A stretch of DNA of 64,000 bases from NCBI GenBank assembly GCA_026416815.1, contig JAOAEJ010000051.1, forward strand, positions 1-64,000. The letters run 5' to 3'. The translations under genes were made by a program, and so were the position numbers. The DNA comes from Clostridia bacterium (GTDB taxonomy: Bacteria > Bacillota > Clostridia > Acetivibrionales > DSM-2933). The notes under the pieces were generated by a model, which saw nothing but the letters and a program-made list of their open reading frames with translations, had not been told where the DNA came from and searched no databases. This document shows, one piece after another, positions 63,991 to 64,000 of this stretch (positions are counted from its first letter, which is position 1; each line of letters begins with the position of its first letter).

Positions 63991-64000
63991 TGAGTTTTAC

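Overview
The window looks like an AT-rich chromosomal segment from a spore-forming member of the class Clostridia, most plausibly the Ruminiclostridium/Acetivibrio neighbourhood. That placement is inferred from the gene set and was not tested by a search. The clues are an IspH-ribosomal protein S1 fusion, SpoVS and a YteA-type zinc finger, a FapR-controlled lipid locus, copper-amine-oxidase-like N-terminal repeats on a secreted protein, frequent TTG starts behind strong GGAGG ribosome sites, and Firmicute gene order (cmk-plsC-ispH; cinA-murJ-recA-recX; fapR-plsX-fab-rnc-smc-ftsY; ylxM-ffh-rpsP-khpA-rimM-trmD-rplS-lepB). There are no rRNA genes, prophage or CRISPR, and no complete insertion sequence.

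Layout. 1-8.2 kb: aroH, cmk, plsC, ispH-rpsA, ndk, cheR, a lone nucleotidyltransferase-fold gene and murD, with tRNA-Leu on the minus strand. 8.3-8.6 kb: a minus-strand tRNA cluster (Met, Phe, Tyr in transcription order) with a clear promoter and terminator. 8.7-13.6 kb: three tandem M42 aminopeptidases and a beta-CASP nuclease. 13.6-18.1 kb, minus strand: a secreted LRR/transglutaminase-like protein, then mtnP-mtnA. 18.3-19.7 kb: three small genes ending in a YteA-like protein. 19.8-25.7 kb, minus strand: moxR-DUF58-transglutaminase module and ldh. 26-35.8 kb: cinA, murJ, recA (LexA box), recX, an SbcD-like phosphoesterase with an unusual half-Rad50 ATPase, rimO and pgsA. 36-44.3 kb: the fapR-plsX-fabH-fabG-acpP-fabF-rnc lipid locus, an Elp3-like radical SAM gene and spoVS. 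44.4-49 kb: smc-ftsY. 49.2-59 kb: two paralogous 1100-residue diguanylate cyclases and a UPF0182 membrane protein, lying between ftsY and ylxM, which are usually adjacent. 59-64 kb: the SRP/ribosome operon, rplS and lepB.

How the genes work together. Much of the window couples envelope growth (PlsC, PlsX, PgsA, Fab enzymes, MurD, MurJ) to translation and secretion (S1, S16, L19, RimM, TrmD, RimO, Ffh, YlxM, FtsY, LepB) and genome maintenance (RecA, RecX, SMC, SbcD-like). The most informative anomalies are: (1) fabK and nearly all of fabD are missing from the fatty-acid operon, and a 44-codon fabD 3' remnant lies 10 bp after fabH; (2) an SbcC/Rad50-like protein ends just after its zinc hook and so lacks the Walker B half; (3) a tandem pair of TPR-GAF-GGDEF proteins carries an N-terminal STAND-like ATPase region with no Walker A; (4) a perfect 23-bp inverted repeat overlaps the -10 box of the ylxM-ffh promoter. 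Two FapR-like operators, a sigma-H-like promoter for spoVS, a LexA box at recA and two short inverted-repeat elements are also visible.
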